Source: an uncultured Collinsella sp.
GTDB lineage: Bacteria; Actinomycetota; Coriobacteriia; Coriobacteriales; Coriobacteriaceae
DNA length: 5,503 bases
NCBI GenBank assembly: GCA_900549135.1
Contig: URNI01000120.1
Span: forward strand, 1-5,503
Direction of reading: 5' to 3'
Shown: in pieces, positions 1-5,414 of the stretch
Layout: each line of letters starts with the position of its first letter
Numbering within the stretch: position 1 is the first letter of the stretch
The notes under the pieces: generated by a model
Database searches by the model: none
Told to the model about the DNA's origin: nothing
The model's input: only the letters and a program-made list of their open reading frames with translations
Translations under genes and position numbers: made by a program

Positions 1-78
1 GTGCGCGATCCTTCGCGATACCCAGACGGCTCAACGAGTCTCCACAACTGGGACAGATGGCCCATTTTTGACTAGTCG

Positions 79-137
79 TTGGGGACACTATCCGGCCATT
101 CATTGGGGACGCACTTAAATGAGTGGCAGTTGGGGAC
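79..137. repeat. Three direct copies of TTGGGGAC
   Basis: TTGGGGAC occurs at 79-86, 103-110 and 130-137, so the copies start 24 and 27 bases apart. The second and third copies extend to TTGGGGACGC, while the first reads TTGGGGACAC. The intervening sequence is not conserved beyond this. The pattern is seen directly. Its assignment as a dispersed REP-like intergenic element is inference from memory of related genomes. Confidence 0.6.
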
Positions 138-144
138 GCTCCAT

Positions 145-171
145 GCCGAATGTGGCGGTTGCCGAATGTGG
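145..171. repeat. Tandem pair of GCCGAATGTGG
   Basis: An 11-base unit is repeated exactly at 145-155 and 161-171 with a 16-base period. It sits directly after the TTGGGGAC cluster and 13 bases from the stop codon of the leftward gene. It may be part of the same repeated element or a slippage duplication. No function can be read from it. Confidence 0.6.
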
Positions 172-183
172 GCGCCGTCCTTG

Positions 184-1695
184 CTATGCCACGGTTACGG
201 CAATCTGGGCGTAGCGGCTGCAGGGGCGCTCAGCGCGTGTCTGCACGGTAAGGGTGAGCACGAAGCGGTCGCCGGGCTGCGCGTCGGCGGGCACGACAAA
301 AGCGGTGCTCACCGTACATTCCTGCCACAGCGAAAGATCCTGCGTGCCTACATAGCTCGACGGGTCCACGGCGACATCCCAATGTGCATCAAAGCCCTTG
401 TCGTCGGGGTCGACGATGGTCGCTGCAAGGGTGACGCGCTCGCCGGCTGTAGCGCTGCGGTCGGCCGTGACCTCGACAACATGTGTCGGATGCGAACAAG
501 CTGCCGGATCATGGGCGCACCATTGCGCGCGGGCGGCAAAGTCTTCCTGATAGGCGCGCAGGTAGGGATTGGGGTTGCCGTCTACGGGCGTGCCGATGGC
601 GGCAAAACCGGCGGGTGCGTCCGTATCGGGATGCCCATCAAGAAACATGCGGCCGAGCAGTGTGTCGAAGCCGCGGTCGTCGATGCCGCGCAGGCCAAAC
701 GGCAGCAGCGGAATATAGGTCATGCTGTCGCCTTCCGCCATAAAGTCGCCGCGCTCAAACTGCATCGCGGGCATGCCTTCTAGACCCCAGTCCAGACGGG
801 CATGCTTGCCAAACTGAAAGCGCTCGGGCTCGTTTTCGTAGACCTTGCCATCGCCATAGAGCATATAGCGCGCCATGAGGGGGCCGTTGCCCTGCGTGAG
901 ATTCTGCTCGGGCCAAGGAGCCTTAAACAGCGGCAGCGTATCGGGCTGAGCCGCCTTGGCGTCGACATAGCCGCCATACATATAGGGCACGCACCAAAAG
1001 ACGAGCTCGGGAAAGAGTTCGCGCCCATGGTCGAGCCATGAGTTGTCCTGCCCTACGCCGTCCGCGACACCCATCACGCGCACCTTCTGATAGACCCGCT
1101 GCTGCACGGCAGGCCATTCGGGCGTGGCGCGATAGCGCTCGGCGATGCTCATGAGGGCGCGAACGATGGTGTTCATGCCACCCCAGCTGAGCAGCCATAA
1201 CGTACGCGGATCATCATCCAAAATCGCCTGCGCAATTACGCGAGACCCCTCGGTTTCCTCAGTTACATCACCCTCAAAGGCAACATTTCCCACAAAGGTG
1301 CGTTCGATCATCTGGGCAGGCGTGGGAAACGGCTGCTCACCGGCAGCGTCCGCATTTGCCTGCAACTGCGGCCAAGCTTGGGCATATTCATTACTCCAGA
1401 GACTCTCAATCCAATGCTCGGGAAACGGACGATACTCACGAAGCTCGCCGGCCAGCGGATCGGGCTCACGAGGCACAACATCCCACTCATAAGAGCGACG
1501 CCCTTTGGTCCGCCAATGCGAATTCACCTCGCCGAGCGTATGGACCCCATCCCCAAGAAAGTGATACTGCGAAGCCGTATACACCACAGCCTGAACATCA
1601 AGCACATTAAGATACAGAGCCAAATGAATAAGTGAGTTCATATCATCGACTTCCATATCAGTGGTAACAATCACCCGAGTCAAATTCTGGGACAT
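184..1695 (-). CDS. DUF1593/Sde182-type nucleoside hydrolase-like protein
   Basis: The 503-residue product resembles the Sde182/DUF1593 family, whose N-terminal domain has the inosine-uridine nucleoside hydrolase fold. The signature is near the N-terminus: TTDMEVDD at residues 11-18, where Asp13, Asp17 and Asp18 correspond to the calcium-binding Asp cluster of nucleoside hydrolases (DxDPGxDD). Further family blocks are LLSWGGMNTIVRAL (168-181), GQDNSWLDHGRELFPELVFW (215-234) and EGDSMTYIPLLPFGL (321-335). Residues about 405-503 form a beta-rich, Ig-like C-terminal domain that includes VTLAATIVDPDDKG. There is no signal peptide, so it is probably cytoplasmic. The start is the ATG at 1695, because GGAG (1704-1707) lies 8 bases upstream. 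An in-frame TTG at 1719 would add eight residues and overrun that site. The family is found in polysaccharide-degrading bacteria, but its substrate is poorly defined. It could cleave an N- or O-glycosidic bond of a ribosyl-type sugar; that is inference. Confidence 0.88.
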   Translation of the reverse strand: MSQNLTRVIVTTDMEVDDMNSLIHLALYLNVLDVQAVVYTASQYHFLGDGVHTLGEVNSHWRTKGRRSYEWDVVPREPDPLAGELREYRPFPEHWIESLWSNEYAQAWPQLQANADAAGEQPFPTPAQMIERTFVGNVAFEGDVTEETEGSRVIAQAILDDDPRTLWLLSWGGMNTIVRALMSIAERYRATPEWPAVQQRVYQKVRVMGVADGVGQDNSWLDHGRELFPELVFWCVPYMYGGYVDAKAAQPDTLPLFKAPWPEQNLTQGNGPLMARYMLYGDGKVYENEPERFQFGKHARLDWGLEGMPAMQFERGDFMAEGDSMTYIPLLPFGLRGIDDRGFDTLLGRMFLDGHPDTDAPAGFAAIGTPVDGNPNPYLRAYQEDFAARAQWCAHDPAACSHPTHVVEVTADRSATAGERVTLAATIVDPDDKGFDAHWDVAVDPSSYVGTQDLSLWQECTVSTAFVVPADAQPGDRFVLTLTVQTRAERPCSRYAQIAVTVA

Positions 1696-1824
1696 AGGAA
1701 CAGCTCCAATCAAAATCAATTCAGCCAGTTACGCGCAAGGCAAGACGGGACCCACGCCCCCATCGCCACCGACCCGGCGTGCTGCCGGAAGCGCCCGGCC
1801 AGCGTTTCGAACAACGTTAACTTA
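1696..1824. other. Intergenic leader of the nucleoside hydrolase-like gene
   Basis: This is the stretch between the start of the leftward DUF1593 gene and the long inverted repeat. It is GC-rich in the middle and contains small palindromic words (AACGTT at 1814-1819, GTTAAC at 1816-1821, TTCGAA at 1806-1811). I found no convincing sigma-70 promoter reading leftwards. The gene may therefore be read through from the upstream hydrolase gene, past the hairpin, or use a non-canonical promoter. Confidence 0.4.
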
Positions 1825-1951
1825 GGGGGCCCTGACCTTTAGTTTTGTAAACATTCCGCAGCGCGGGCCCCGCTTATCCAATGCTCCGAAGGAGCAGGAT
1901 AAGCGGGGCTCAGGCGCGAGGACGTTTACAAAACTAAAGGTCAGGGCCCCC
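1825..1951. repeat. 127-bp nested inverted repeat with perfect 28-bp arms
   Basis: The outer arms are 1825-1852 and 1924-1951, exactly complementary over 28 bases; the left arm begins GGGGGCCCTGACC and ends TTTTGTAAAC. An inner stem pairs 1867-1879 (GCCCCGCTTATCC) with 1897-1909. Its apex is TGCTCC (1882-1887) against GGAGCA (1891-1896), and on the minus strand the apical region reads CTTCGG. Only short unpaired patches interrupt the structure. It begins 10 bases beyond the stop codon of the leftward alpha/beta-hydrolase and precedes the DUF1593 gene. Neither side has a T-run, so it does not look like an ordinary intrinsic terminator. A MITE or REP-type mobile palindrome, or an mRNA-stabilising or attenuating hairpin, fits better. 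No target-site duplication is evident. Confidence 0.85.
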
Positions 1952-1961
1952 GATGGGATGG

Positions 1962-3299
1962 TTACCTCGAAACTCTGGCCGACCACTCCCAGCAGCCCAC
2001 CGGCTCGCCGTCGATGAGTACGTTGCCTCCGTCGAAGTCTTGATAACACAGGTCGTTGAATTGGTGGATCCACACGCCGTGGTTGAACGTCTTCTTAGGC
2101 GAGCCATCGGCCTCGCGATAGCGACCGGTCAGGTCCTCGACATGACTAAAGTAGGTAAGGTGCACGTTGGCTCCGGCGTCACGCAGGCGTGCCGTGAGCG
2201 GCAGCGCGGTCTGCTGCGGCGACACGAGCTCGTCGCCCTTGGAGTGCGTAAACCACAGCGGCGTCTTGGCGAGCGCGGCTACGTCCTCGTCCGTGGCGTT
2301 GTACCACGGGGCACAGCAGGGAAGGCCGGCGGCGAAGAAATCGGGGTAGTCGGCGCACAGGCGCAGGGTCATAAAGCCGCCGTTGGAAAGGCCGGCGACC
2401 ACGATGCGGTCGGTGTCGATACGCTCGGCATGCTCGGAGACAAACTCGTCAATGAGCGCCTTGAGCACGGGGGAGTAGATGCTCTGGTTGGAGCGGCCGA
2501 GCTGCTCGACGCCGTTGTCCATCCAAAACGTCGGCGACTGCGGCACGAGCACCCAGGCAAAGCCGCCAAAGTAGCGCTGGATTTGCGCCTGGCTAATGGC
2601 TGTCACGCGGTTGCCGATATAGGCGCGCGTGGCGCCTTCGCCCTGCGTGGCACCCTTGCCTTCGCCGGCGCCGTGCAGGTACACCACGAGCGGGGCCTTT
2701 TGGGGCACGACCGTGGCCTCGGGCGCGAAGGGATTGAAGCAGGCCGAGTCCTCTGCCTTAAAGCTGGGCTCAAAGAAGCCGTACTCGAGCGCAATACCAT
2801 TGACGGCGGTCTTTTGTACGGCATTGCTCCAGCCCTTGAGCGCGGGGCAGATGTCGCCGCGACAGGTATCGAAGACCAGGCCGCAGGTGGGGTCGTCGCC
2901 GTCGTCGCCGGGAAGAGCCGCGAGCTGCGTGATGTGCAGCTGGTCATCGAGCATGCGCGAGCCCATGACGCCGCCTTCGATCTTTTTGGTCAGGCGCTGC
3001 TCGGCGACCTCGAGTGCCACATGGGCGCCCACGGCGAGCTTGCGGCCGTTCTCGTCACACGGATACGCGGCGAGAACGTCGATGTAACCCACGGAGGGCG
3101 CGGCATGGTCGGCGCCGTGCTCCTTGCGCATCAGGACCTCGCCCGTGCGCTCGTGACGCTCTACATATATATGGAAAGTGTTCGCATCGACATCGTTGGC
3201 GCGCACGGTGCAGGGTAGGTCGAGAACGACCTTGCTGATCCAGGGGCCAAAGTCACCCAAGGTGGTGACGGTTGCGTAGGTGCACGATTTGAGTTCCAT
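1962..3299 (-). CDS. Alpha/beta-hydrolase (esterase / prolyl-oligopeptidase-like)
   Basis: This 445-residue enzyme has a complete alpha/beta-hydrolase signature in its C-terminal half. The strand leading to the oxyanion hole reads PLVVYLHGAGEGKG (residues 203-216). The nucleophile elbow is GLSNGG with Ser305. The acid is probably Asp356 in THSKGDELVS. The histidine is probably His407 in NHGVW, matching the HxxW pattern of PHB-depolymerase-like and feruloyl-esterase-like proteins. Residues 1-200 form a separate domain, perhaps the Ig-like beta-sandwich known from such esterases; this is weaker. No signal peptide is seen, suggesting intracellular action, plausibly removing an acyl group from a sugar. 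The start is the ATG at 3299, preceded by GGGAGG (3306-3311) with 6-base spacing. The frame stays open to 3419 but would then cover the promoter and operator. It probably heads a leftward unit with the DUF1593 gene. Confidence 0.88.
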   Translation of the reverse strand: MELKSCTYATVTTLGDFGPWISKVVLDLPCTVRANDVDANTFHIYVERHERTGEVLMRKEHGADHAAPSVGYIDVLAAYPCDENGRKLAVGAHVALEVAEQRLTKKIEGGVMGSRMLDDQLHITQLAALPGDDGDDPTCGLVFDTCRGDICPALKGWSNAVQKTAVNGIALEYGFFEPSFKAEDSACFNPFAPEATVVPQKAPLVVYLHGAGEGKGATQGEGATRAYIGNRVTAISQAQIQRYFGGFAWVLVPQSPTFWMDNGVEQLGRSNQSIYSPVLKALIDEFVSEHAERIDTDRIVVAGLSNGGFMTLRLCADYPDFFAAGLPCCAPWYNATDEDVAALAKTPLWFTHSKGDELVSPQQTALPLTARLRDAGANVHLTYFSHVEDLTGRYREADGSPKKTFNHGVWIHQFNDLCYQDFDGGNVLIDGEPVGCWEWSARVSR

Positions 3300-3340
3300 G
3301 AGCTGCCTCCCTTGTGCCGCGAGAGCTAAACGTGTGCGGC

Positions 3341-3368
3341 AATACAATCTAAACATGTTTAGTGTAAA
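3341..3368 (-). promoter_or_regulatory. Predicted sigma-70 promoter for the alpha/beta-hydrolase gene
   Basis: Reading leftwards, TTTACA (3363-3368, five of six matches to TTGACA) is followed by a 16-base spacer and TGTATT (3341-3346, four of six matches to TATAAT). The spacer is largely filled by the CTAAACATGTTTAG palindrome, the classic position for a repressor that blocks RNA polymerase. The distance to the ATG at 3299 is sensible. The -10 match is modest, so this is a candidate. Confidence 0.5.
3349..3362. promoter_or_regulatory. Operator-like palindrome CTAAACATGTTTAG
   Basis: This is a perfect 14-bp palindrome located between the predicted -35 and -10 boxes of the leftward promoter. 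Its half-site CTAAACAT recurs in the longer palindrome 83 bp upstream (centre to centre). That recurrence in non-coding DNA argues for a dimeric transcription factor site. The regulator is not in the window and its family cannot be told from the site alone. Confidence 0.65.
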
Positions 3369-3425
3369 GCAGAATTGCAGAACAGGCAGATGAACTCGGT
3401 AAACGGCATAATTGAACACGCAGTG

Positions 3426-3451
3426 AACTTCTAAACATATGTTTAGAAGTT
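3426..3451. promoter_or_regulatory. 26-bp perfect palindrome, second operator candidate
   Basis: The left half is AACTTCTAAACAT and the right half is its exact complement, giving 26 bp with no mismatch and no spacer. The core CTAAACATATGTTTAG resembles the palindrome at 3349-3362 with two extra central bases. The centres (3355.5 and 3438.5) are 83 bp apart, close to eight helical turns, so two bound dimers could face the same side of the DNA and loop. No T-run follows either side, and the lack of a loop makes a terminator unlikely. Confidence 0.65.
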
Positions 3452-3561
3452 TCTATCTGGGGTTTTCTTGATGAGCTAACAGGCTATTGAGAGGTCTGTA
3501 AAAGTAAAATCCCACGTAAATAGCCATATATCAATACATAGATAAAGAGATGATTTACTGC

Positions 3562-3598
3562 CGTTCAAATACGTTCACCCCCGATTTCCTACCGTTCA
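3562..3598. repeat. Helically phased CGTTCA direct repeats
   Basis: CGTTCA occurs at 3562-3567, 3572-3577 and 3593-3598, with a further copy at 3661-3666. The first three start 10 and 21 bases apart, one and two helical turns, as expected for stacked activator protomers on one DNA face. They sit roughly 190-230 bases upstream of the PTS start codon. The pattern is seen directly; the regulatory role is inference. Confidence 0.45.
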
Positions 3599-3615
3599 CC
3601 GGACTACAAACGGTA
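3590..3615. promoter_or_regulatory. Inverted repeat TACCGTT-N12-AACGGTA
   Basis: The 7-base arms at 3590-3596 and 3609-3615 are exactly complementary, with a 12-base spacer. The left arm overlaps the third CGTTCA copy. An ACCGTT/AACGGT pair recurs without spacer at 5433-5444, inside the start of the downstream glycosidase gene. It could be a regulator site for the rightward genes; support is modest. Confidence 0.35.
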
Positions 3616-3641
3616 AAACTGCCACAAATTCAATGCTGCGT

Positions 3642-3683
3642 GTAAACTAAGCGCTGTAAACGTTCAGTAAACAGATTGTTTAC
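3642..3683. promoter_or_regulatory. GTAAAC cluster including GTAAACA-N3-TGTTTAC
   Basis: GTAAAC occurs at 3642-3647, 3656-3661 and 3667-3672, and inverted as GTTTAC at 3678-3683. The last two form an exact 7-base inverted repeat (3667-3673 and 3677-3683) around GAT. The position, about 110-150 bases before the PTS start codon, suits an operator or activator site. The TAAAC core resembles that of the CTAAAC palindromes, but the flanking base and half-site spacing differ, so the same protein may not bind both. Confidence 0.45.
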
Positions 3684-3778
3684 GACAGCGTATCCAAGGG
3701 CTTGGCAGCCGTAAGGGGTTATAGCCGCCGGGCCAAAGGCGTGCCTACGTCCAAACGGGTAGACACACGATGATATGG

Positions 3779-3785
3779 GGAGGGG
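3779..3785 (+). promoter_or_regulatory. Ribosome binding site deciding the PTS start
   Basis: GGAGGGG lies 4 to 8 bases before the ATG at 3790. An alternative in-frame ATG at 3775 overlaps the start of this purine tract and would encode only five extra residues with no upstream site of its own. The start at 3790 is therefore preferred. Confidence 0.8.
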
Positions 3786-3789
3786 TCCC

Positions 3790-5205
3790 ATGGCAGTAGA
3801 TAACAAACAGATTGCCACCGATGTCCTCGAGCTCGTGGGCGGTGCGGAGAATGTTACCGTCGCCACCAACTGCATGACGCGCCTGCGTCTGACGCTCAAG
3901 GATAACAGCAAGGCCGACGTGGAGAAGATCAAGAAGGTCAAGGGTGTACTGGGTTGCCAGTTCGCCGGCAGCCAGCTCCAGGTCATCATCGGCCAGAACG
4001 TGCCCAAGGTGCTCGCCGAGTTCGTCGCCATGTCCGGCGTCAAGCAGGGTGCCGCGGTCGACGAGAACCTCGACGCTCCTAAGGAGAAGTTCGAGCTCAA
4101 GAACCTGCCCAATATCATCCTCGACTATCTGTCGGGCTCCATGACCCAGCTGATTCCGCTGCTCATGGCCGGCGGTCTGTTCCGCACCATCGCTGCGGTC
4201 CTTGGTCCCACCATGCTCGGCGTTCTCTCCGATACCGATCCGACCTACACGTTCCTCTACACCACCCTGTACGAGGCCACGTTTACCTTTATCCCCATCT
4301 ATCTGGGCTATGCCGCTGCTAAGAAGCTCGGCGCCTCTCCGGTTCTGGGCATGCTCCTCGGCGGCGCTCTCATGGCCCCGTCCGTCGTGAGTGTCGCGAC
4401 TCAGGAGGGTGGCGGAATCATCTCCGTCTACGGCATCCAGATTGCCGCTGCCAACTACCAGCAGTCCGTCCTGCCGATCATCCTCTCGGTGCCCGTCCTG
4501 TACTTTGTCGAGAAGTTCTTTAAGAAGGTCATGCCCGACGTGCTGTCCACGGTCTTCACGCCGTTCTGCACCATGATCGTTACCATCCCCATCGTCTTCA
4601 TCGTCCTTGCACCGATCGGCAACGAGATCGGCAGCCTCATCGCCAACGCCCTCTTTGGTCTTGCCGACCTTGGCGGCATCGGTATCCTGATCGTCATGGC
4701 CATCCTCGGCGCCTTCTGGCAGCTCTTCGTGGTCTGCGGCATGCACATGCCCGTCATCCTGCTCGCTCAGGTTCAGATCATCGCCGCCGGCTACGATCCC
4801 TTCGTCTTCGTTTCCACCAACTGCGCTATGGCCGCTGTCTGGGGCTGCGCCTTCGGTGCCTTCCTCAAGATGAGGAACCCCGACGAGAAGGGTCTTGCCC
4901 TGGGTTACGTCATCTCCGCCATCGCCGGCGGCGTCACCGAGCCCGCACTCTTCGGTATCCTCATGCGCTTCCGTCGCACCATGCTCGGTATGTTCATCGG
5001 CGCTGTGTTCTCCGGCCTCATGGGTGTTACCTACTACCTGGCCGGCGGTGCCTCCAACTTCCTGGTCTTCACCAACTACCTGCAGGGTGGCCAGATGAAC
5101 ACCGTCTGGGCTATCGTCGGTATGGCGATCTCCTTTGTCATCGCCGCTGCCGTCGTCTTTGCCACTGGCTTCTCCAAGGAGGAGCTCGCCGAGATGGAGG
5201 CCTAA
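3790..5205 (+). CDS. PTS sugar permease, EIIBC of the glucose/beta-glucoside superfamily
   Basis: The 471-residue protein takes up a sugar and phosphorylates it, using phosphate passed from EIIA. The EIIB domain covers about residues 5-85; Cys28 in ATNCMTRLRL is the phosphorylation site. After a linker, the EIIC membrane domain runs from about 105 to 465 with multiple hydrophobic segments. It contains the conserved GGVTEPALFG motif (380-389, equivalent to GITEP with Glu384) and a conserved histidine region GMHMPVILL (317-325). No EIIA domain follows, so a separate glucose-type EIIA is needed. Domain order and length match EIIBC proteins such as those for trehalose, sucrose, MurNAc or aryl-beta-glucosides; the substrate cannot be chosen from sequence alone. 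Codons are very uniform (AAG, CTC, ATC, GTC), consistent with high expression. A terminator follows, and then an apiosidase-like gene, suggesting a glycoside substrate. Confidence 0.93.
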   Translation: MAVDNKQIATDVLELVGGAENVTVATNCMTRLRLTLKDNSKADVEKIKKVKGVLGCQFAGSQLQVIIGQNVPKVLAEFVAMSGVKQGAAVDENLDAPKEKFELKNLPNIILDYLSGSMTQLIPLLMAGGLFRTIAAVLGPTMLGVLSDTDPTYTFLYTTLYEATFTFIPIYLGYAAAKKLGASPVLGMLLGGALMAPSVVSVATQEGGGIISVYGIQIAAANYQQSVLPIILSVPVLYFVEKFFKKVMPDVLSTVFTPFCTMIVTIPIVFIVLAPIGNEIGSLIANALFGLADLGGIGILIVMAILGAFWQLFVVCGMHMPVILLAQVQIIAAGYDPFVFVSTNCAMAAVWGCAFGAFLKMRNPDEKGLALGYVISAIAGGVTEPALFGILMRFRRTMLGMFIGAVFSGLMGVTYYLAGGASNFLVFTNYLQGGQMNTVWAIVGMAISFVIAAAVVFATGFSKEELAEMEA

Positions 5206-5245
5206 GGCCAAGCCATTCGGTCGTCTATGACCTTACCTACACGAC

Positions 5246-5284
5246 AGGGCCCCGTCAGGCGCAAGCCCGGCGGGGCCCTTCTTA
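5246..5284 (+). terminator. Intrinsic terminator after the PTS gene
   Basis: AGGGCCCCG (5246-5254) pairs with CGGGGCCCT (5271-5279). The stem continues with two further pairs, one mismatch and a GGC/GCC pair closing a GCAA loop. The downstream strand runs into TTCTT. The T-tract is short, so termination may be partial and could set a lower level for the following glycosidase gene. Confidence 0.8.
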
Positions 5285-5344
5285 CAAGGTAGACTGATTG
5301 GGGCGCGTGGCGTCTGCTCGCCGGGGCTTGCTAAGCGCCAGGGG

Positions 5345-5369
5345 CTTTCGCGCAGGGTTACCGCGAAAG
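5345..5369. promoter_or_regulatory. Inverted repeat CTTTCGCG-N9-CGCGAAAG
   Basis: Exact 8-base arms at 5345-5352 and 5362-5369 flank a 9-base spacer, lying between the PTS terminator and the ribosome binding site of the glycosidase gene. No T-run follows. It could be an operator or a leader hairpin. I did not find a clear promoter between 5285 and 5414. Confidence 0.45.
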
Positions 5370-5414
5370 AATCTGCCGGTTCGCAACTCCTTTATCAAAC
5401 GAAAGGACATGCAG

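Larger units (their letters stand above)
1..183. other. Intergenic left edge with short repeats, no supported gene
   Basis: This stretch lies downstream of the leftward nucleoside-hydrolase-like gene. It carries two families of short direct repeats, listed separately. A small hairpin sits at the very edge (CGCGA at 4-8, TCGCG at 13-17). One plus frame is open from base 1 to a TAG at 73-75, and one minus frame is open from an ATG at 63-65 to the window edge. Neither has a ribosome binding site or a recognisable protein. From memory, sequence of this kind recurs between genes in Collinsella-type genomes, often near REP-associated (RAYT) transposases; no transposase is visible here. I see no hairpin plus T-run that would terminate the leftward transcript. 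Confidence 0.5.
3300..3425. other. Leader and promoter region of the alpha/beta-hydrolase gene
   Basis: This is the hydrolase-proximal part of the 490-bp divergent intergenic region. It holds the GGGAGG ribosome binding site (3306-3311), a lone CTAAAC half-site (3326-3331), the predicted promoter and operator listed separately, and a GTAAAC word (3399-3404). With the -10 box at 3341-3346, the untranslated leader would be about 35 bases. Confidence 0.55.
3452..3789. other. Upstream region of the PTS gene, no coding sequence seen
   Basis: This stretch is clearly AT-richer than the flanking genes, especially 3495-3550, and is broken by stops in all frames. It contains the CGTTCA and GTAAAC repeat clusters listed separately. 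I could not place a convincing rightward sigma-70 promoter; TAAACA (3668-3673) with TATCCA (3691-3696) at 17-base spacing is a weak possibility. The last 90 bases could form a partly structured leader (TTGGC 3702-3706 against GCCAA 3732-3736), but I see no clear BglG/LicT antiterminator site with a following terminator. Confidence 0.5.

Noticed and set aside
1..75. Possible 3' end of a plus-strand gene, or 5' end of a minus-strand gene (ATG at 63-65)
   Set aside because: Both frames are open by chance over a short distance, with no ribosome binding site or family match, and the DNA appears to be a repeated intergenic element.
79..783. 234-residue open frame on the plus strand at the left
   Set aside because: It overlaps the DUF1593 gene for most of its length, shows no known motif, and looks like an antisense shadow.
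1696..1719. TTG start adding eight residues to the DUF1593 protein
   Set aside because: The GGAG site lies inside this stretch and is correctly spaced for the ATG at 1695.
1825..1951. Simple intrinsic terminator for the alpha/beta-hydrolase gene
   Set aside because: The stem is far longer than usual and no T-run follows on either strand.
1953..3218. 421-residue open frame on the plus strand opposite the alpha/beta-hydrolase
   Set aside because: It has no recognisable motif, and the minus strand carries the complete hydrolase triad and a good ribosome binding site.
3300..3419. Longer start for the alpha/beta-hydrolase at 3419
   Set aside because: It would place the predicted promoter, the operator palindrome and the GGGAGG site within the coding region; the ATG at 3299 is well placed.
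3655..3668. CcpA-type cre site (TGTAAACGTTCAG)
   Set aside because: The left half fits the consensus but the right half does not, and CcpA control is not established for the presumed host group.
3674..3710. BglG/LicT-type antiterminator RNA before the PTS gene
   Set aside because: AGATTGTTTAC faintly resembles the start of such a site, but the second half is not matched and no terminator hairpin with a T-run follows before the start codon.
3745..5211. 488-residue open frame on the minus strand opposite the PTS gene
   Set aside because: Its translation is monotonous in Asp, Glu, Gly and His, as expected from the antisense of a GC-biased gene. The plus strand encodes a full EIIBC with Cys28 and the GVTEP motif.
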